Shown: positions 53,232 through 61,975, counted from the stretch's first letter. The stretch is 64,000 nt of DNA from WLJO01 sp945889085 (GCA_945889085.1 CAMDBM010000007.1:10327-74326); one strand, 5' to 3'. Numbers and translations: made by a program. The notes: generated from the sequence alone by a model not told the origin.

Positions 53232-54417
53232 CGATGACGCTGCGGATCGCCGAGCTGAGGCTGATCGTGCGCACATCGTTCGCGAGGTTGTTGTCCATCT
53301 GGTTCATCACGAACGCGAAGGCGATGTCATCCTCGGGTGAGGCGAAGGCCACGCTGCCCCCGGCGCCCGGGTGCCCGTAGCAACCGGGCCCCATGTACGG
53401 GGACATGAAGCCGGTGGTCATGAAGCCCATGCCGAACGTGGATGGCAGCAGGAGGCACGCATCGGCCTCCCCCTCGGGAGTAACCGTCGTACGGGCCCGT
53501 TCGCGGGTGGCGTCGCTGAGCAGTTGCACCCCGTCAACCGTCGCGAACGTTGCTGCGTAGATGCGAGCGAGGGCGGTGGCCGTCCCGATGCCGTTGGCAG
53601 CGGGGATCTCGGCAGCGTGCACGGCCCTCGTGTTGAACACGATGTCCTCGCCGCCCTCGAGAGCCTCGGCACCGAAGGCGCCGTCGAGTGAGAGCGCACG
53701 CCAGGCGTTGGTTCCCGGCCCCATCATCTGGGCCATCATCGCGGCGAGCGCAGGATCCTCCGGCGGGGGGCTCGGGATCATCGGCGAGACCCGGTGCTCC
53801 AGTTCCTCGGGCAACCCCACCCAGAACTGGGCGCGCAGCGGGCCGGTGATCTCGTCAGCCACGAAGGTGCCGAGGCTGCGGTGCCCCGGGTCGACGCGGC
53901 GCACCAACTCACCCGCCAGCCAGCCGTAGGTGAGCGCGTGGTAGCCGTGCGTGGTGCCCGGTTCCCACAGCGGCGCCTGTTCGGCGAGACGGCCGGTGAT
54001 CGTGGCCCAGTCGAGCGCGTCCGCAAGCGTGACCGGCGCGTCGACGCTGAAGAGGCCGGCCTGGTGCGAGAGCAACTGGGAGACGGTGATATCACCCTTC
54101 CCAGCGGCCGCGAACTCGGGCCAGTACGCAGACACCTTCTCGTCGTAGTTGAGCAGCCTGCGGTCCACGCACATGCCGACGGCGATTGCCGTGACACCTT
54201 TCGTGGTGGAGAACACGAGTTGCAGCGTGTCGTGCGCGTACGGGGCCATGCGCGAACGGTCGAAGAACCCGCCCCGCAGGTCCACGACCAACTGGCCGCG
54301 GTGGTACACGGCAACGCCAGCGCCCACATCCCGACCTGACGAGAGATTGTCCGCAAATGCCTCCCGGACGGGTTCCCACCCGCCGAGCACCAACCCGTGG
54401 GGATCGCCGGCAGCCAT
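53227..54417 (-). CDS. Serine hydrolase of beta-lactamase/EstB fold
   Basis: The 396-residue penicillin-binding-protein-like hydrolase has the catalytic SxxK motif FSTTKG (Ser70, Lys73), and YHALTYGWLAGELVRR with the catalytic Tyr. There is no secretion signal, so it is probably a cytosolic esterase rather than a cell-wall enzyme. Related proteins hydrolyse esters with short acyl groups. Its start lies 4 bp downstream of the LLM gene stop in the same direction, suggesting one operon (55468 to 53227). Confidence 0.85.
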   Translation of the reverse strand: MAAGDPHGLVLGGWEPVREAFADNLSSGRDVGAGVAVYHRGQLVVDLRGGFFDRSRMAPYAHDTLQLVFSTTKGVTAIAVGMCVDRRLLNYDEKVSAYWPEFAAAGKGDITVSQLLSHQAGLFSVDAPVTLADALDWATITGRLAEQAPLWEPGTTHGYHALTYGWLAGELVRRVDPGHRSLGTFVADEITGPLRAQFWVGLPEELEHRVSPMIPSPPPEDPALAAMMAQMMGPGTNAWRALSLDGAFGAEALEGGEDIVFNTRAVHAAEIPAANGIGTATALARIYAATFATVDGVQLLSDATRERARTTVTPEGEADACLLLPSTFGMGFMTTGFMSPYMGPGCYGHPGAGGSVAFASPEDDIAFAFVMNQMDNNLANDVRTISLSSAIRSVIG

Positions 54418-54421
54418 CTCG

Positions 54422-55468
54422 TCAGCCGATCATGTCTTTGAGCATCTCGACCTGCTTGACAGGGTCCTTGCCCACGGGGTTGACCTGCAGCACGGTGACG
54501 CCAGCCTCCTTGAACGCGCCCAGGCGCTCCTTGATGAGGCTCTTGGGGCCTACGAGGTTCTGCAGGCGGAGCATCTCGGCCGGCACCGCAGCAGCGGCCT
54601 CGTCCTTCTTGCCGTCCAGGTAGAGGTCCTGGATCTCGATGGCTTCTTCCTCGTACCCGTAACCGCGGGCGATGTCGTTGTAGAAGTTCTTGCCGCGGGC
54701 ACCCATGCCACCGACGTAGAGCGCCGTGTTCGGGCGGCTCATGTCGAGGATCTTGTCGGCTGCAGCCTGATCGAGCGAGTCGTCGATGCAGAGCATGCCG
54801 CCACCCGAGATCTCGAGGCGCGGGAGCGAGGGATCACGCTTGGCAAGACCGGCCTTGAGCGGGCCGCCCCACACCTGCTGGAACTTCTCGGGGATAAACA
54901 TGATGGGCAGCCAGCCGTCGGCCGTTGCCGCTGTGGCCTCGACAGCCCGTTCCTTGAGCGACGCCCACCAGATCGGGATGTCCTTGCGGACCGGGTGATT
55001 GATGAGCTTGAGCGCCTTGCCAAGGCCGGTGCCCTGGCCTGCGGGCAGCGGGACCTTCACGGTGTCGCCGTCGTACACGAGCGGCTCGCGCTTCCACACC
55101 ATGCGGCACGCCTCGATGTACTCCTGGATGCGCTTGGCAGGCTTCTCGTACGGCACGCCGTGGAAGCCCTCGACTACCTGCGGGCCGGAGGCGCCGAGGC
55201 CGAGGATGAAGCGACCGTCGCTCACGTAGTCGCAGCCGGCTGCGGTCATGGCCATCAGCGCCGCGGTGCGCGAGTAAACGTTCACGATGCCGGTGCCGAT
55301 CTGGATGCGCTCGGTCTTGGCTGCGAGGTAGCCAACCTGGCTGATCGCGTCGAAGCTGTAGGCCTCGGCGACCCACACGATGTCGAGACCGGCCTTCTCC
55401 AGATCAGCGACCTTCTGGACAGACTCCTTGAAGCCACCTGAGTAGCTGAGTGCCATTGCGAGTTTCAC
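54422..55468 (-). CDS. LLM class F420-type oxidoreductase
   Basis: A 348-residue luciferase-like barrel resembling methylenetetrahydromethanopterin-reductase-like F420 enzymes: VKLAMALSYSGGFKESVQKVADLEKAGLDIVW, EAYSFDAISQVGYLA, RIQIGTGIVNVYSRTAALMAMTA and GRFILGLGASGPQVVEGFHG. Substrate unknown. It starts with GTG 55468 and is followed 4 bp later by the esterase gene. It is unlike the LLM at 20879 (only the fold is shared). Confidence 0.85.
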   Translation of the reverse strand: MKLAMALSYSGGFKESVQKVADLEKAGLDIVWVAEAYSFDAISQVGYLAAKTERIQIGTGIVNVYSRTAALMAMTAAGCDYVSDGRFILGLGASGPQVVEGFHGVPYEKPAKRIQEYIEACRMVWKREPLVYDGDTVKVPLPAGQGTGLGKALKLINHPVRKDIPIWWASLKERAVEATAATADGWLPIMFIPEKFQQVWGGPLKAGLAKRDPSLPRLEISGGGMLCIDDSLDQAAADKILDMSRPNTALYVGGMGARGKNFYNDIARGYGYEEEAIEIQDLYLDGKKDEAAAAVPAEMLRLQNLVGPKSLIKERLGAFKEAGVTVLQVNPVGKDPVKQVEMLKDMIG

Positions 55469-55503
55469 GGTGCGGTACCCCCGGGTCGAACGATGGGATG
55501 ACG

Positions 55504-56304
55504 CTAACCGTTGAGGTTGCCGCTCCGAAAGCCCTCGAGGTCCAGGGTGACGTACCGGTAGCCAGCACGGCGGACTGCGTCCACGATCTCGGCTCGCCGC
55601 TCGACGGCCGCCGGGAGGTCGGCAAGGTCGAGTTCGATGCGCGCCGTGTCGTCGTAGTGGCGGACACGCAACTGGCGAAACCCGAGCCGGCGGAGGGAGG
55701 CCTCTGCCCGGTCCACCTGGGTGAGCGTGGTGAGCAACACCGGCGTGCCGTACGGGATGCGTGAGGCGAGACACGCCGCCGCCGGCTTGTCCCACGTGCG
55801 CAGGCCGAGCGTGCGGGACGCGGCCCGGATGTCGGCCTTGGTGAATCCTGCCTCCACGAGCGGGAACCGCGCGCCCCGCTCCTCGGCCGCCTTCTGGCCG
55901 GGGCGGTGGTCGCCGAGATCGTCGAGGTTCACGCCCAACACGATCGTGGCCCGTTCGGCGTCGGCAACGGGGCCGACGACGTCCATCAGCTCTGCCTTGC
56001 AGTGGTAGCAGCGGTCGGTGTCGTTGGCCCGGTAGGCAGCGCGGGCCATCTCGTCGGTGTCCACCGGCGTCCAGCGCAGGCCCCACTCCGCCGCGAGCGC
56101 CCGACAGTCCGCATCCTCGTCGGTGGCGAGCGACGGCGAAACGGCCGTGACTGCATGGGCGCTGGCCGGGCCGAGAACGGTGTGGGCTCGGTGAGCGAGG
56201 AACGCCGAGTCGGCACCACCGGAGAACGCAATGACGACGTTGCCGAGACCTCGAAGCACGTCGTCGAGCGCCTCGACCTTCTCCCCCAGCCCCTCGCCCA
56301 TCAC
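55504..56304 (-). CDS. larE: ATP-dependent sulfur transferase LarE
   Basis: The 266-residue PP-loop protein has SGGADSAFLAHRAHTVLG (PP-loop), RCYHCKAELMDVV, GVNLDDLGDHRPGQKAAEE, and DKPAAACLASRIPYGTPV with the conserved sulfur-donor Cys. LarE gives sulfur to the nickel-pincer cofactor of lactate racemase-type enzymes. No larB or larC is near, so the target cofactor or partner is elsewhere or different. GTG 56304 was chosen because a -10 lies 7 nt upstream; ATG 56301 is the next codon. Divergent from a hydrolase operon with a palindrome between. Confidence 0.88.
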   Translation of the reverse strand: MMGEGLGEKVEALDDVLRGLGNVVIAFSGGADSAFLAHRAHTVLGPASAHAVTAVSPSLATDEDADCRALAAEWGLRWTPVDTDEMARAAYRANDTDRCYHCKAELMDVVGPVADAERATIVLGVNLDDLGDHRPGQKAAEERGARFPLVEAGFTKADIRAASRTLGLRTWDKPAAACLASRIPYGTPVLLTTLTQVDRAEASLRRLGFRQLRVRHYDDTARIELDLADLPAAVERRAEIVDAVRRAGYRYVTLDLEGFRSGNLNG

Positions 56305-56311
56305 CCCACGA

Positions 56312-56317
56312 ACCCTA
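56312..56317 (-). promoter_or_regulatory. -10 element TAGGGT (minus strand), probably leaderless
   Basis: Minus-strand TAGGGT lies 7 nt before the GTG at 56304 of larE. Confidence 0.5.
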
Positions 56318-56340
56318 CCCACATCGCATTCTGACGGGAC

Positions 56341-56364
56341 TTTCCCCACGCATGTGTGGGGAAA
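56341..56364. promoter_or_regulatory. Perfect 9-bp palindrome in the larE/hydrolase divergent promoter
   Basis: TTTCCCCAC at 56341-56349 and GTGGGGAAA at 56356-56364 form a perfect inverted repeat with 6 nt between (centre GCATGT). It lies 24 bp upstream of the larE -10 and 29 bp before the hydrolase GTG at 56393, so one bound dimer could control both genes. No regulator gene is adjacent. Confidence 0.55.
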
Positions 56365-56392
56365 CCTTGTCGAGAGCGCGCACACTGGGGGG

Positions 56393-57289
56393 GTGATTGG
56401 GCCGGAGGAGAAGCGGATCGAGGTGGCGGACGGCGTATCGCTGCGCACGCTGCATTGGGCGCCAGTCGACCCCGGTGAGGCCGATCGCCCGGCATTCCTC
56501 CTCGTCCACGGCCTCGCCTCCAACGCACGTCTCTGGGATGGCGTTGCATCGCAGTTGGCCAACGCAGGCTTTCGTGCCATTTCCGTTGATCTGCGTGGTC
56601 ACGGCCAGTCGGACAAGCCCGATCACGGCTACGACTTCGCCACGATCACCAACGATCTGCTCGCCGTGATCGAGCACGAGGGCCTGGACCGCCCGGTGGT
56701 CGCAGGACAGTCCTGGGGCGGCAACGTGGTCATCGAACTGGCCTGGAGTGCCCCCGAGCGGGTGCGCGGCGTGTGCGCCGTGGACGGCGGCATGATCGAG
56801 TTGGGGACGCACATGCCCTCGTGGAACGCCTGCGCCGACGCGCTGCGACCGCCGGACCTCGTCGGCATGCGTACCTCCCGCATGGAGGGGTTCATCCGGT
56901 CCGCGCACCCGAACTGGCCCGAGGCCGGCATCCAGGGTGCGATGGCCAACTTCCACCAGCGCGACGACGGCACGATTGCTCCCTGGCTCACGCTGGACCG
57001 ACACATGAAGATCCTGCGCTCGCTCTGGGAGCACCGACCGACATCGCTCTACGAGGAGATCGTGGTGCCGGTGATGCTCGCACCGGCGGACACCGGCCAG
57101 AACCCCTCGTGGACATCGGACAAGCGTGAAGCCATCGAAATCGCGGAGCGCTTGCTACCCGTCAGTCGCACGCATTGGTTCGCCCCGGCGGATCACGACC
57201 TACACGCGCAACACCCCGATCGCCTCGCCCAACACCTGATCGACGCCGTTGCAGACGGCTTCTTCTCCCCCTACACCGAGGACAACTGA
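56393..57289 (+). CDS. Alpha/beta-fold hydrolase
   Basis: A 298-residue hydrolase with oxyanion HGLASNARLWDGVA, GHGQSDKPDHGYDF, nucleophile elbow AGQSWGGNVVIELAW (Ser in GQSWGG), and a late His in FAPADHDLHAQHPDRL. It may be an epoxide hydrolase, esterase or haloalkane-type enzyme, with no tell-tale cap residues visible to decide. GTG 56393 is chosen because the conserved fold starts soon after. Its stop overlaps the start of the next gene (TGATG), so the two are co-translated. Confidence 0.83.
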   Translation: MIGPEEKRIEVADGVSLRTLHWAPVDPGEADRPAFLLVHGLASNARLWDGVASQLANAGFRAISVDLRGHGQSDKPDHGYDFATITNDLLAVIEHEGLDRPVVAGQSWGGNVVIELAWSAPERVRGVCAVDGGMIELGTHMPSWNACADALRPPDLVGMRTSRMEGFIRSAHPNWPEAGIQGAMANFHQRDDGTIAPWLTLDRHMKILRSLWEHRPTSLYEEIVVPVMLAPADTGQNPSWTSDKREAIEIAERLLPVSRTHWFAPADHDLHAQHPDRLAQHLIDAVADGFFSPYTEDN

Positions 57290-58557
57290 TGCCCCTGCCG
57301 CGCATCCTGACGATCATGGGCTCGGGCGAGACGGCCCCGACGATGATGAAGACGCACCGGGCGCTCGTCGAGCGTCTGGGCGAGGCACCGAGGGCGGTCG
57401 TGCTCGACACGCCTTACGGGTTCCAGGCGAATGCTCCGGAGCTTGCTGCCCGCGCGCAGGAGTACTTCCGCAAGAGCGTCGGGCTGTCGATCGAGGTGGC
57501 TGGCCTCCACCGAGTCCGCGATGCCGACGAACTCACGCTCGCACAGGGACTCACGCGTGTGCGGGACGCCAACTACCTGTTCGCCGGTCCCGGCTCGCCC
57601 ACCTACGCCCTCCGACAATGGGCCAACAGCCCTGTTCCCGGCGAGATCCTCGCCAAGCTGCGCGGCGGTGGCGTTGTTACGTTCGCCTCCGCAGCAGCGC
57701 TCACGCTCGGCCGTTTCACGGTCCCCGTCTACGAGATCTACAAGGTCGGTGAGGACCCGTACTGGCTCGACGGCCTCGACCTGCTCGCCGAGATGAACCT
57801 GAACGTGGCCGTGATCCCGCACTACGACAACGCCGAGGGCGGGCACCACGACACCCGCTTCTGCTACCTCGGCGAGAGCCGCCTACGCATCCTCGAGGAG
57901 CGTCTCCCCGACGATGCGCACGTGCTCGGCATCGACGAGCACACGGGCATCGTCATCGACCTCGACACCGAGTCCGTGACGGTCGTGGGGAACGGCACCA
58001 TCACCGTGCGCGTGAAGGGTGAGAGCACCGTGTTCCCCGCCGGGAGCGAGCTGCACCTCGACGACCTGCGGAACCCCGGCGGGAGCCGCTCGGCCCCCGG
58101 AGCCGCCACACGGGTTGTCCCACCGACTCCTGCAGCGGATGCCGCTCCCGCAGCGGAGCGGGCCTCGCTCGCAACCGACACGGCACGCTGCGAACGGAAC
58201 TTCAACGCTGCGGTGGAGGCTCGCAACGCTGAGGACGCCGCGCGGGCGGTGCTCGAACTCGAGGCAGCGATCCATGCGTGGTCTGCCGACACGAACCAGA
58301 GCGAGGACGGCGACCGTGCGCGAGCGGCGGTCCGCTCGATGATCGTGAAACTGGGTCAGGCAGCGGCCGGTGGCCTCACGGACCCCCGTTCCGTCATCGG
58401 ACCGTTCGTCGAGGGTCTCCTCGCCGTGCGGGCCGCCGTGCGGGCGGAGAAGCGCTACGACCTCTCCGACGTCGTGCGGGACCAGCTACTGGCCGCCGGC
58501 GTCGAGGTTCGTGACACCAAGGAAGGCGTCCAGTGGGAGATGCGCTCCCCCGACTGA
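57289..58557 (+). CDS. Fusion of cyanophycinase/peptidase-S51-like domain with CysRS-type C-terminal domain
   Basis: A 422-residue protein with two parts. Residues 1-255 look like the class I glutamine-amidotransferase fold of peptidase S51/cyanophycinases: LTIMGSGETAPTMMKTH, YLFAGPGSPTYALRQW, a candidate nucleophile Ser134 in TFASAAALTLG, and GIDEHTGIVIDL. Residues about 290-418 resemble the DALR-like and zinc-independent tail of cysteinyl-tRNA synthetase (ERNFNAAVEARN, RAAVRAEKRYDLSDVVRDQLLAAGVEVRDTKEGVQWEM). An Ala/Pro linker joins them. The function of the combination is unknown: an aspartyl-peptide hydrolase that binds tRNA is one reading. It is coupled to the hydrolase upstream. Confidence 0.75.
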   Translation: MPLPRILTIMGSGETAPTMMKTHRALVERLGEAPRAVVLDTPYGFQANAPELAARAQEYFRKSVGLSIEVAGLHRVRDADELTLAQGLTRVRDANYLFAGPGSPTYALRQWANSPVPGEILAKLRGGGVVTFASAAALTLGRFTVPVYEIYKVGEDPYWLDGLDLLAEMNLNVAVIPHYDNAEGGHHDTRFCYLGESRLRILEERLPDDAHVLGIDEHTGIVIDLDTESVTVVGNGTITVRVKGESTVFPAGSELHLDDLRNPGGSRSAPGAATRVVPPTPAADAAPAAERASLATDTARCERNFNAAVEARNAEDAARAVLELEAAIHAWSADTNQSEDGDRARAAVRSMIVKLGQAAAGGLTDPRSVIGPFVEGLLAVRAAVRAEKRYDLSDVVRDQLLAAGVEVRDTKEGVQWEMRSPD

Positions 58558-58566
58558 CCCTTCGGT

Positions 58567-59439
58567 CTACGCAGCCCGAAGCGACGGCTCGGCGTGGTGG
58601 TCGAGACCGTCGACCGCCCGACGGCCCTTCACGCCAGAGGTGACGAACACCACGGTAAACAACACTGCTCCCACGAGGATCACCGTTGCACCCGTGGGCC
58701 AGTCGGTGTGGTACGAGATGTTCGACCCGAGGAATGCCGTGGCCGAGCCGATGAGCGGCGAGAGCCAGAGCATGCGGCCGAACGACTTCGTGAGCATGCG
58801 GGCCGTGATGGCCGGGGTGACGAGCAGTGCGGAGATGAGCAGCACACCGATCACCCGCATCGTGACGAGCACAGTGAGCGAGAGCAGTGTCATGAGCAGT
58901 GCTTCCATGCGCGCCACGGGCACACCGGTGACGTGAGCAACCTCGGGGTCGAACGTGGCGAAAAGGAGCGGCCGGTACTGGACCACGACGGCGAACAGGG
59001 TGACCAAGCCGACCACGAGCACGGCGATGATGTCGCCACGGCCGACGCCGAGCACGCTGCCGAACAGCGACGCCTCCAGGCTCTTCTGCGCCTGGCCGTA
59101 GACGGCGAACAACACGAGGCCGATGGCGAACGATGCGGTGGTTACCACGCCGATGGCGGCGTCGGCACCGATGATCCGACGCCGGGCCACACGGCCGATG
59201 AGGAGACCGGAAGCGATGCCCCAGAGCCCGGCACCGAGGAAGTAGTTGATCCCCATGACCGATGCCGCCGCCGCGCCACCGAAAACCGAGTGGGACAGCC
59301 CGTGGCCGATGTAGCTCATGCCACGGAGCACGACGTACACACCGATGAGTCCACACACCGCTCCGGCGAGTACCGACACGATGACTGCATTGCGGAAGAA
59401 CTCGAACTGGTACGGCTCGAAGATGTCGAACCCAATCAC
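58567..59439 (-). CDS. Zinc/manganese-type ABC transporter permease (ZnuB/MntB-like)
   Basis: A 290-residue eight- to nine-helix permease of the metal ABC-3 family: VYVVLRGMSYIGHGLSHSVFGGAAAASVMGIN, a long helical middle, then LLTPAITARMLTKSFGRML near the EAA-like loop. It forms a membrane channel for divalent metals. Its start overlaps the ATPase gene stop by 4 bp (GTGA/TGAT style coupling). No substrate-binding lipoprotein is encoded next to it. The metal (Zn or Mn) cannot be told. Confidence 0.85.
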   Translation of the reverse strand: MIGFDIFEPYQFEFFRNAVIVSVLAGAVCGLIGVYVVLRGMSYIGHGLSHSVFGGAAAASVMGINYFLGAGLWGIASGLLIGRVARRRIIGADAAIGVVTTASFAIGLVLFAVYGQAQKSLEASLFGSVLGVGRGDIIAVLVVGLVTLFAVVVQYRPLLFATFDPEVAHVTGVPVARMEALLMTLLSLTVLVTMRVIGVLLISALLVTPAITARMLTKSFGRMLWLSPLIGSATAFLGSNISYHTDWPTGATVILVGAVLFTVVFVTSGVKGRRAVDGLDHHAEPSLRAA

Positions 59440-60212
59440 GACGCAGACTTTGCCTTCAAGCGACGGCTGAACTCGCTGAGGTTCCCGTCCACGACCACTG
59501 GCATGCCACCGTGCTCGAGTACCTCCATGGGCGCGCCATAGGTGCGCTCAAGGAACGACGGTCGGAGCACTGCGAGCGGCGGGCCGTCAGCGATGACGGC
59601 GCGGTTGAAGCAGACCAACCGGGGAAGGTGCGCTGCGAGGCCGTTGAGGTCGTGCGTGGTGAGCACGATGCCGATGCCCTCCTCGTTGAGGTCCGTCAGC
59701 ACGTGAAGAATCTCGTGTCTGGTCCGCACATCCACTCCCGATGTCGGCTCGTCGAGCACGAGGAGGTCGGGGCGCTGCATGAGCGCCCGAGCGAGGAACA
59801 CACGCTGCTGCTGGCCACCGGACAGTTCACGGATGTGACGCTTGGCAAGCCCCTCTAGACCAAGACGCTCCAGGAGCGCGTCCACCTGTGTCTTTTCGTC
59901 CTTGGCGGCACCAGGCCACGGCCGCTTGGTGCGCGTCATGAGCACGACCTCACCGACGGTTACGGGGAAGTTCCAGTCGACGGTCTCGACCTGCGGTACA
60001 TAGGCGAGCCGCACTCCCTCCTTGCGCGTGACAGTGCCGTGTAGCGGCTTTACCGTGCCGAGCAACGCACGCAACAACGTGGTCTTTCCCGAGCCGGAGG
60101 GACCCACCACACCGACGAACTCGCCTGCGGCGATCGAGATATGCACATCTTCGATGGCGGGCAGGCCGCCGTAACCGCACGAGACGTGCACGAAGTCAAT
60201 GAGAGAAGTCAT
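59436..60212 (-). CDS. Zinc/manganese-type ABC transporter ATPase
   Basis: The 258-residue ATPase has Walker A GPSGSGKT (37-44), signature ELSGGQQQRVFLARALM, Walker B with Glu in LVLDEPTSGVDVRTR, and the H-loop in VLTTHDLNGLAAHL. The family is the metal ABC-3 ATPases (ZnuC/MntA-like). ATG 60212 gives the standard start. It is 59 bp downstream of a cytosolic BtuF-like gene and overlaps the permease gene. Confidence 0.88.
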   Translation of the reverse strand: MTSLIDFVHVSCGYGGLPAIEDVHISIAAGEFVGVVGPSGSGKTTLLRALLGTVKPLHGTVTRKEGVRLAYVPQVETVDWNFPVTVGEVVLMTRTKRPWPGAAKDEKTQVDALLERLGLEGLAKRHIRELSGGQQQRVFLARALMQRPDLLVLDEPTSGVDVRTRHEILHVLTDLNEEGIGIVLTTHDLNGLAAHLPRLVCFNRAVIADGPPLAVLRPSFLERTYGAPMEVLEHGGMPVVVDGNLSEFSRRLKAKSAS

Positions 60213-60271
60213 TCGAATGATCAACACCGGACGCTACCGGGACATTCCCACGGCAGCCGTTGGTGTGACGT

Positions 60272-61153
60272 TCAGCAAAAGCGGACCGCACCGGTCGGAT
60301 TTGGCTCACCGACTCCGTGCAGGATCCCTGCGATTGTCTCGATCCCGTCAATCAGTCTTGGTCCGGGCCTGACCACCAGCGCATTCGCGTCGATGCACCA
60401 CACCGCACCTGCCGCGGGCAACCGGTCGCTCAGCTCGCGTGCGTGCTGCACGGAGCCGGCGAGGTCGAACCCGCACGACGCAACGATCACCACGTCGGCC
60501 TGCGCCTCGGCGATCTCAGCCCACGTCGTGGGTACCGAACGGCCGCCGGGATGGGCAAGCACCGCGTCCCCGCCGGCAAGCGTCACGAGTTCGGGAACCC
60601 AGTGCCCCGCAATGAACGGGGGGTCCGGCCACTCGAGCACGAACACGCGCGGCCGGGGCCGACCCGCCACTGCCGAACGGATTGCCGCCACCCGGCGCTC
60701 GAGCGATTCCACCAGCGCCTCGGCACGCTCTCGTACACCGCATGCCTCGCCGACGGCAAGGATCGTGCCCAGCACCTCACCTAGTGTGTGCGGATCGAGC
60801 GTGAGCACCGTCGCGGTGCAGCCGAGGAGGCCCATCGCCCGGTCCACCTCACCGCTGGGCAGCGCGCAGACGCGACAGAGGTCCTGGGTGAGCACGACGT
60901 CTGGGTCTGCAGCTCGAAAGCGCTCTGCATCCAGCGTGTAGAGCAACTCCCCGGCGGCCACCTTCTCGCGCACAAGCGCGTCGATCGCCGCAGCGTCGAG
61001 GCCGTGGGTGTCGAGGCCACCCACGAGGACGGCTCGCCCCTCGCGCGGGTCGGGTGGGTAGTCGCACTCGAAGGTCACTCCGACGAGGTCGTCACCGAGG
61101 TTAAGCGCGAACACGATCTCGGTCGCGGAAGGGATGAGCGAGGCGATCCTCAT
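60272..61153 (-). CDS. BtuF-like helical-backbone receptor without signal peptide
   Basis: This 293-residue protein starts MRIASLIPSATEIVFALNLGDDLVGVTFECDYPP, the usual BtuF-type start lacking a secretion signal, and has PDVVLTQDLCRVCALPSGEVDRA with a Cys pair, then EWPDPPFIAGHWVPELV and a late WCIDANALVV. It belongs to the cobalamin/metal receptor fold but is cytosolic, and it lies just upstream of the metal ABC ATPase gene. A role in cobalamin, metal or another ligand's handling is possible. Paralogue at 23729-24412. Confidence 0.78.
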   Translation of the reverse strand: MRIASLIPSATEIVFALNLGDDLVGVTFECDYPPDPREGRAVLVGGLDTHGLDAAAIDALVREKVAAGELLYTLDAERFRAADPDVVLTQDLCRVCALPSGEVDRAMGLLGCTATVLTLDPHTLGEVLGTILAVGEACGVRERAEALVESLERRVAAIRSAVAGRPRPRVFVLEWPDPPFIAGHWVPELVTLAGGDAVLAHPGGRSVPTTWAEIAEAQADVVIVASCGFDLAGSVQHARELSDRLPAAGAVWCIDANALVVRPGPRLIDGIETIAGILHGVGEPNPTGAVRFC

Positions 61154-61186
61154 GCGGCGGTCAGTCCGAGCCCTGTCAGCGGTTCT

Positions 61187-61975
61187 TCAGAGCGCCTGGC
61201 GCGACGGCGGGGCGAAGTTGGGCCTGCGCTTCTCGAGGAACGATGCGATCCCCTCCTGCGCGTCGGGGGTCACCGCATTCGCTGCCATCACCTCGACCGC
61301 ATAGGCGTACGCCTTGTCCTGATCGAGGTCGATCTGCGCGTAGTACGCATGCTTGCCCACGGCCTTGGACTCCGCGCTGCCGCGGGTGGCGCGGTGAATG
61401 AGGTCGTCGACAGCGGCATCGAGCCGATCCGCCGGGACAGCACTGTTGATCAGACCCCAGTCGGCCGCGGTTGCGGCGTCGATCGGATCACCCGTCATCG
61501 CCATCTCGAGCGCCCGCTTGCGCCCGACGCTCCGCCCTACCGCGACGAGCGGCGTGTGGCAGAACAGTCCACCCTTACCGCCGGGGATCGCGAAGCCCGC
61601 CGTGTCCGCCGCGATGGCCAGGTCACACGTTGCGACCAACTGGCAGCCAGCAGCGGTGGCGAGGGCGTGCACCTTGGCGATGACCGGCTGCGGGATCGAC
61701 TGGATCGCGTCCATCATCACGGTGCACACCTCGAACAACCGTCGGGTCGAGGCGAGTGACACCCCGGCCATGTCGGCGAAGTTGTGGCCTGCGGAGAACA
61801 CCGGACCGTTGGCGGCAAGAATCACGCCCAGCGCGCCGGATTCGCCGATCTGCCCGAACGCCTCGATCATCTCGAGCATCACCCCGAGGGCTAGGGCATT
61901 GCGCTTGTCAGGCCGGTTCAGTGTGACGGTCACGATCGGCCCGTTGTGCGCGACGAGGATGTGCTCGAAGGTCAT
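61187..61975 (-). CDS. Enoyl-CoA hydratase/isomerase family protein
   Basis: A 262-residue crotonase: LNRPDKRNALALGVMLEMIEAFGQ, GPVFSAGHNFADMAG (first oxyanion loop; His in place of the usual Ala/Asp-Leu pattern), and ATAAGCQLVATCDLAIAADTAGF (second). The end FLEKRRPNFAPP is family-typical. Substrate not determined. It ends 33 bp before the BtuF-like gene start on the same strand, so it could be in one transcription unit with the metal genes by chance. Confidence 0.85.
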   Translation of the reverse strand: MTFEHILVAHNGPIVTVTLNRPDKRNALALGVMLEMIEAFGQIGESGALGVILAANGPVFSAGHNFADMAGVSLASTRRLFEVCTVMMDAIQSIPQPVIAKVHALATAAGCQLVATCDLAIAADTAGFAIPGGKGGLFCHTPLVAVGRSVGRKRALEMAMTGDPIDAATAADWGLINSAVPADRLDAAVDDLIHRATRGSAESKAVGKHAYYAQIDLDQDKAYAYAVEVMAANAVTPDAQEGIASFLEKRRPNFAPPSRQAL

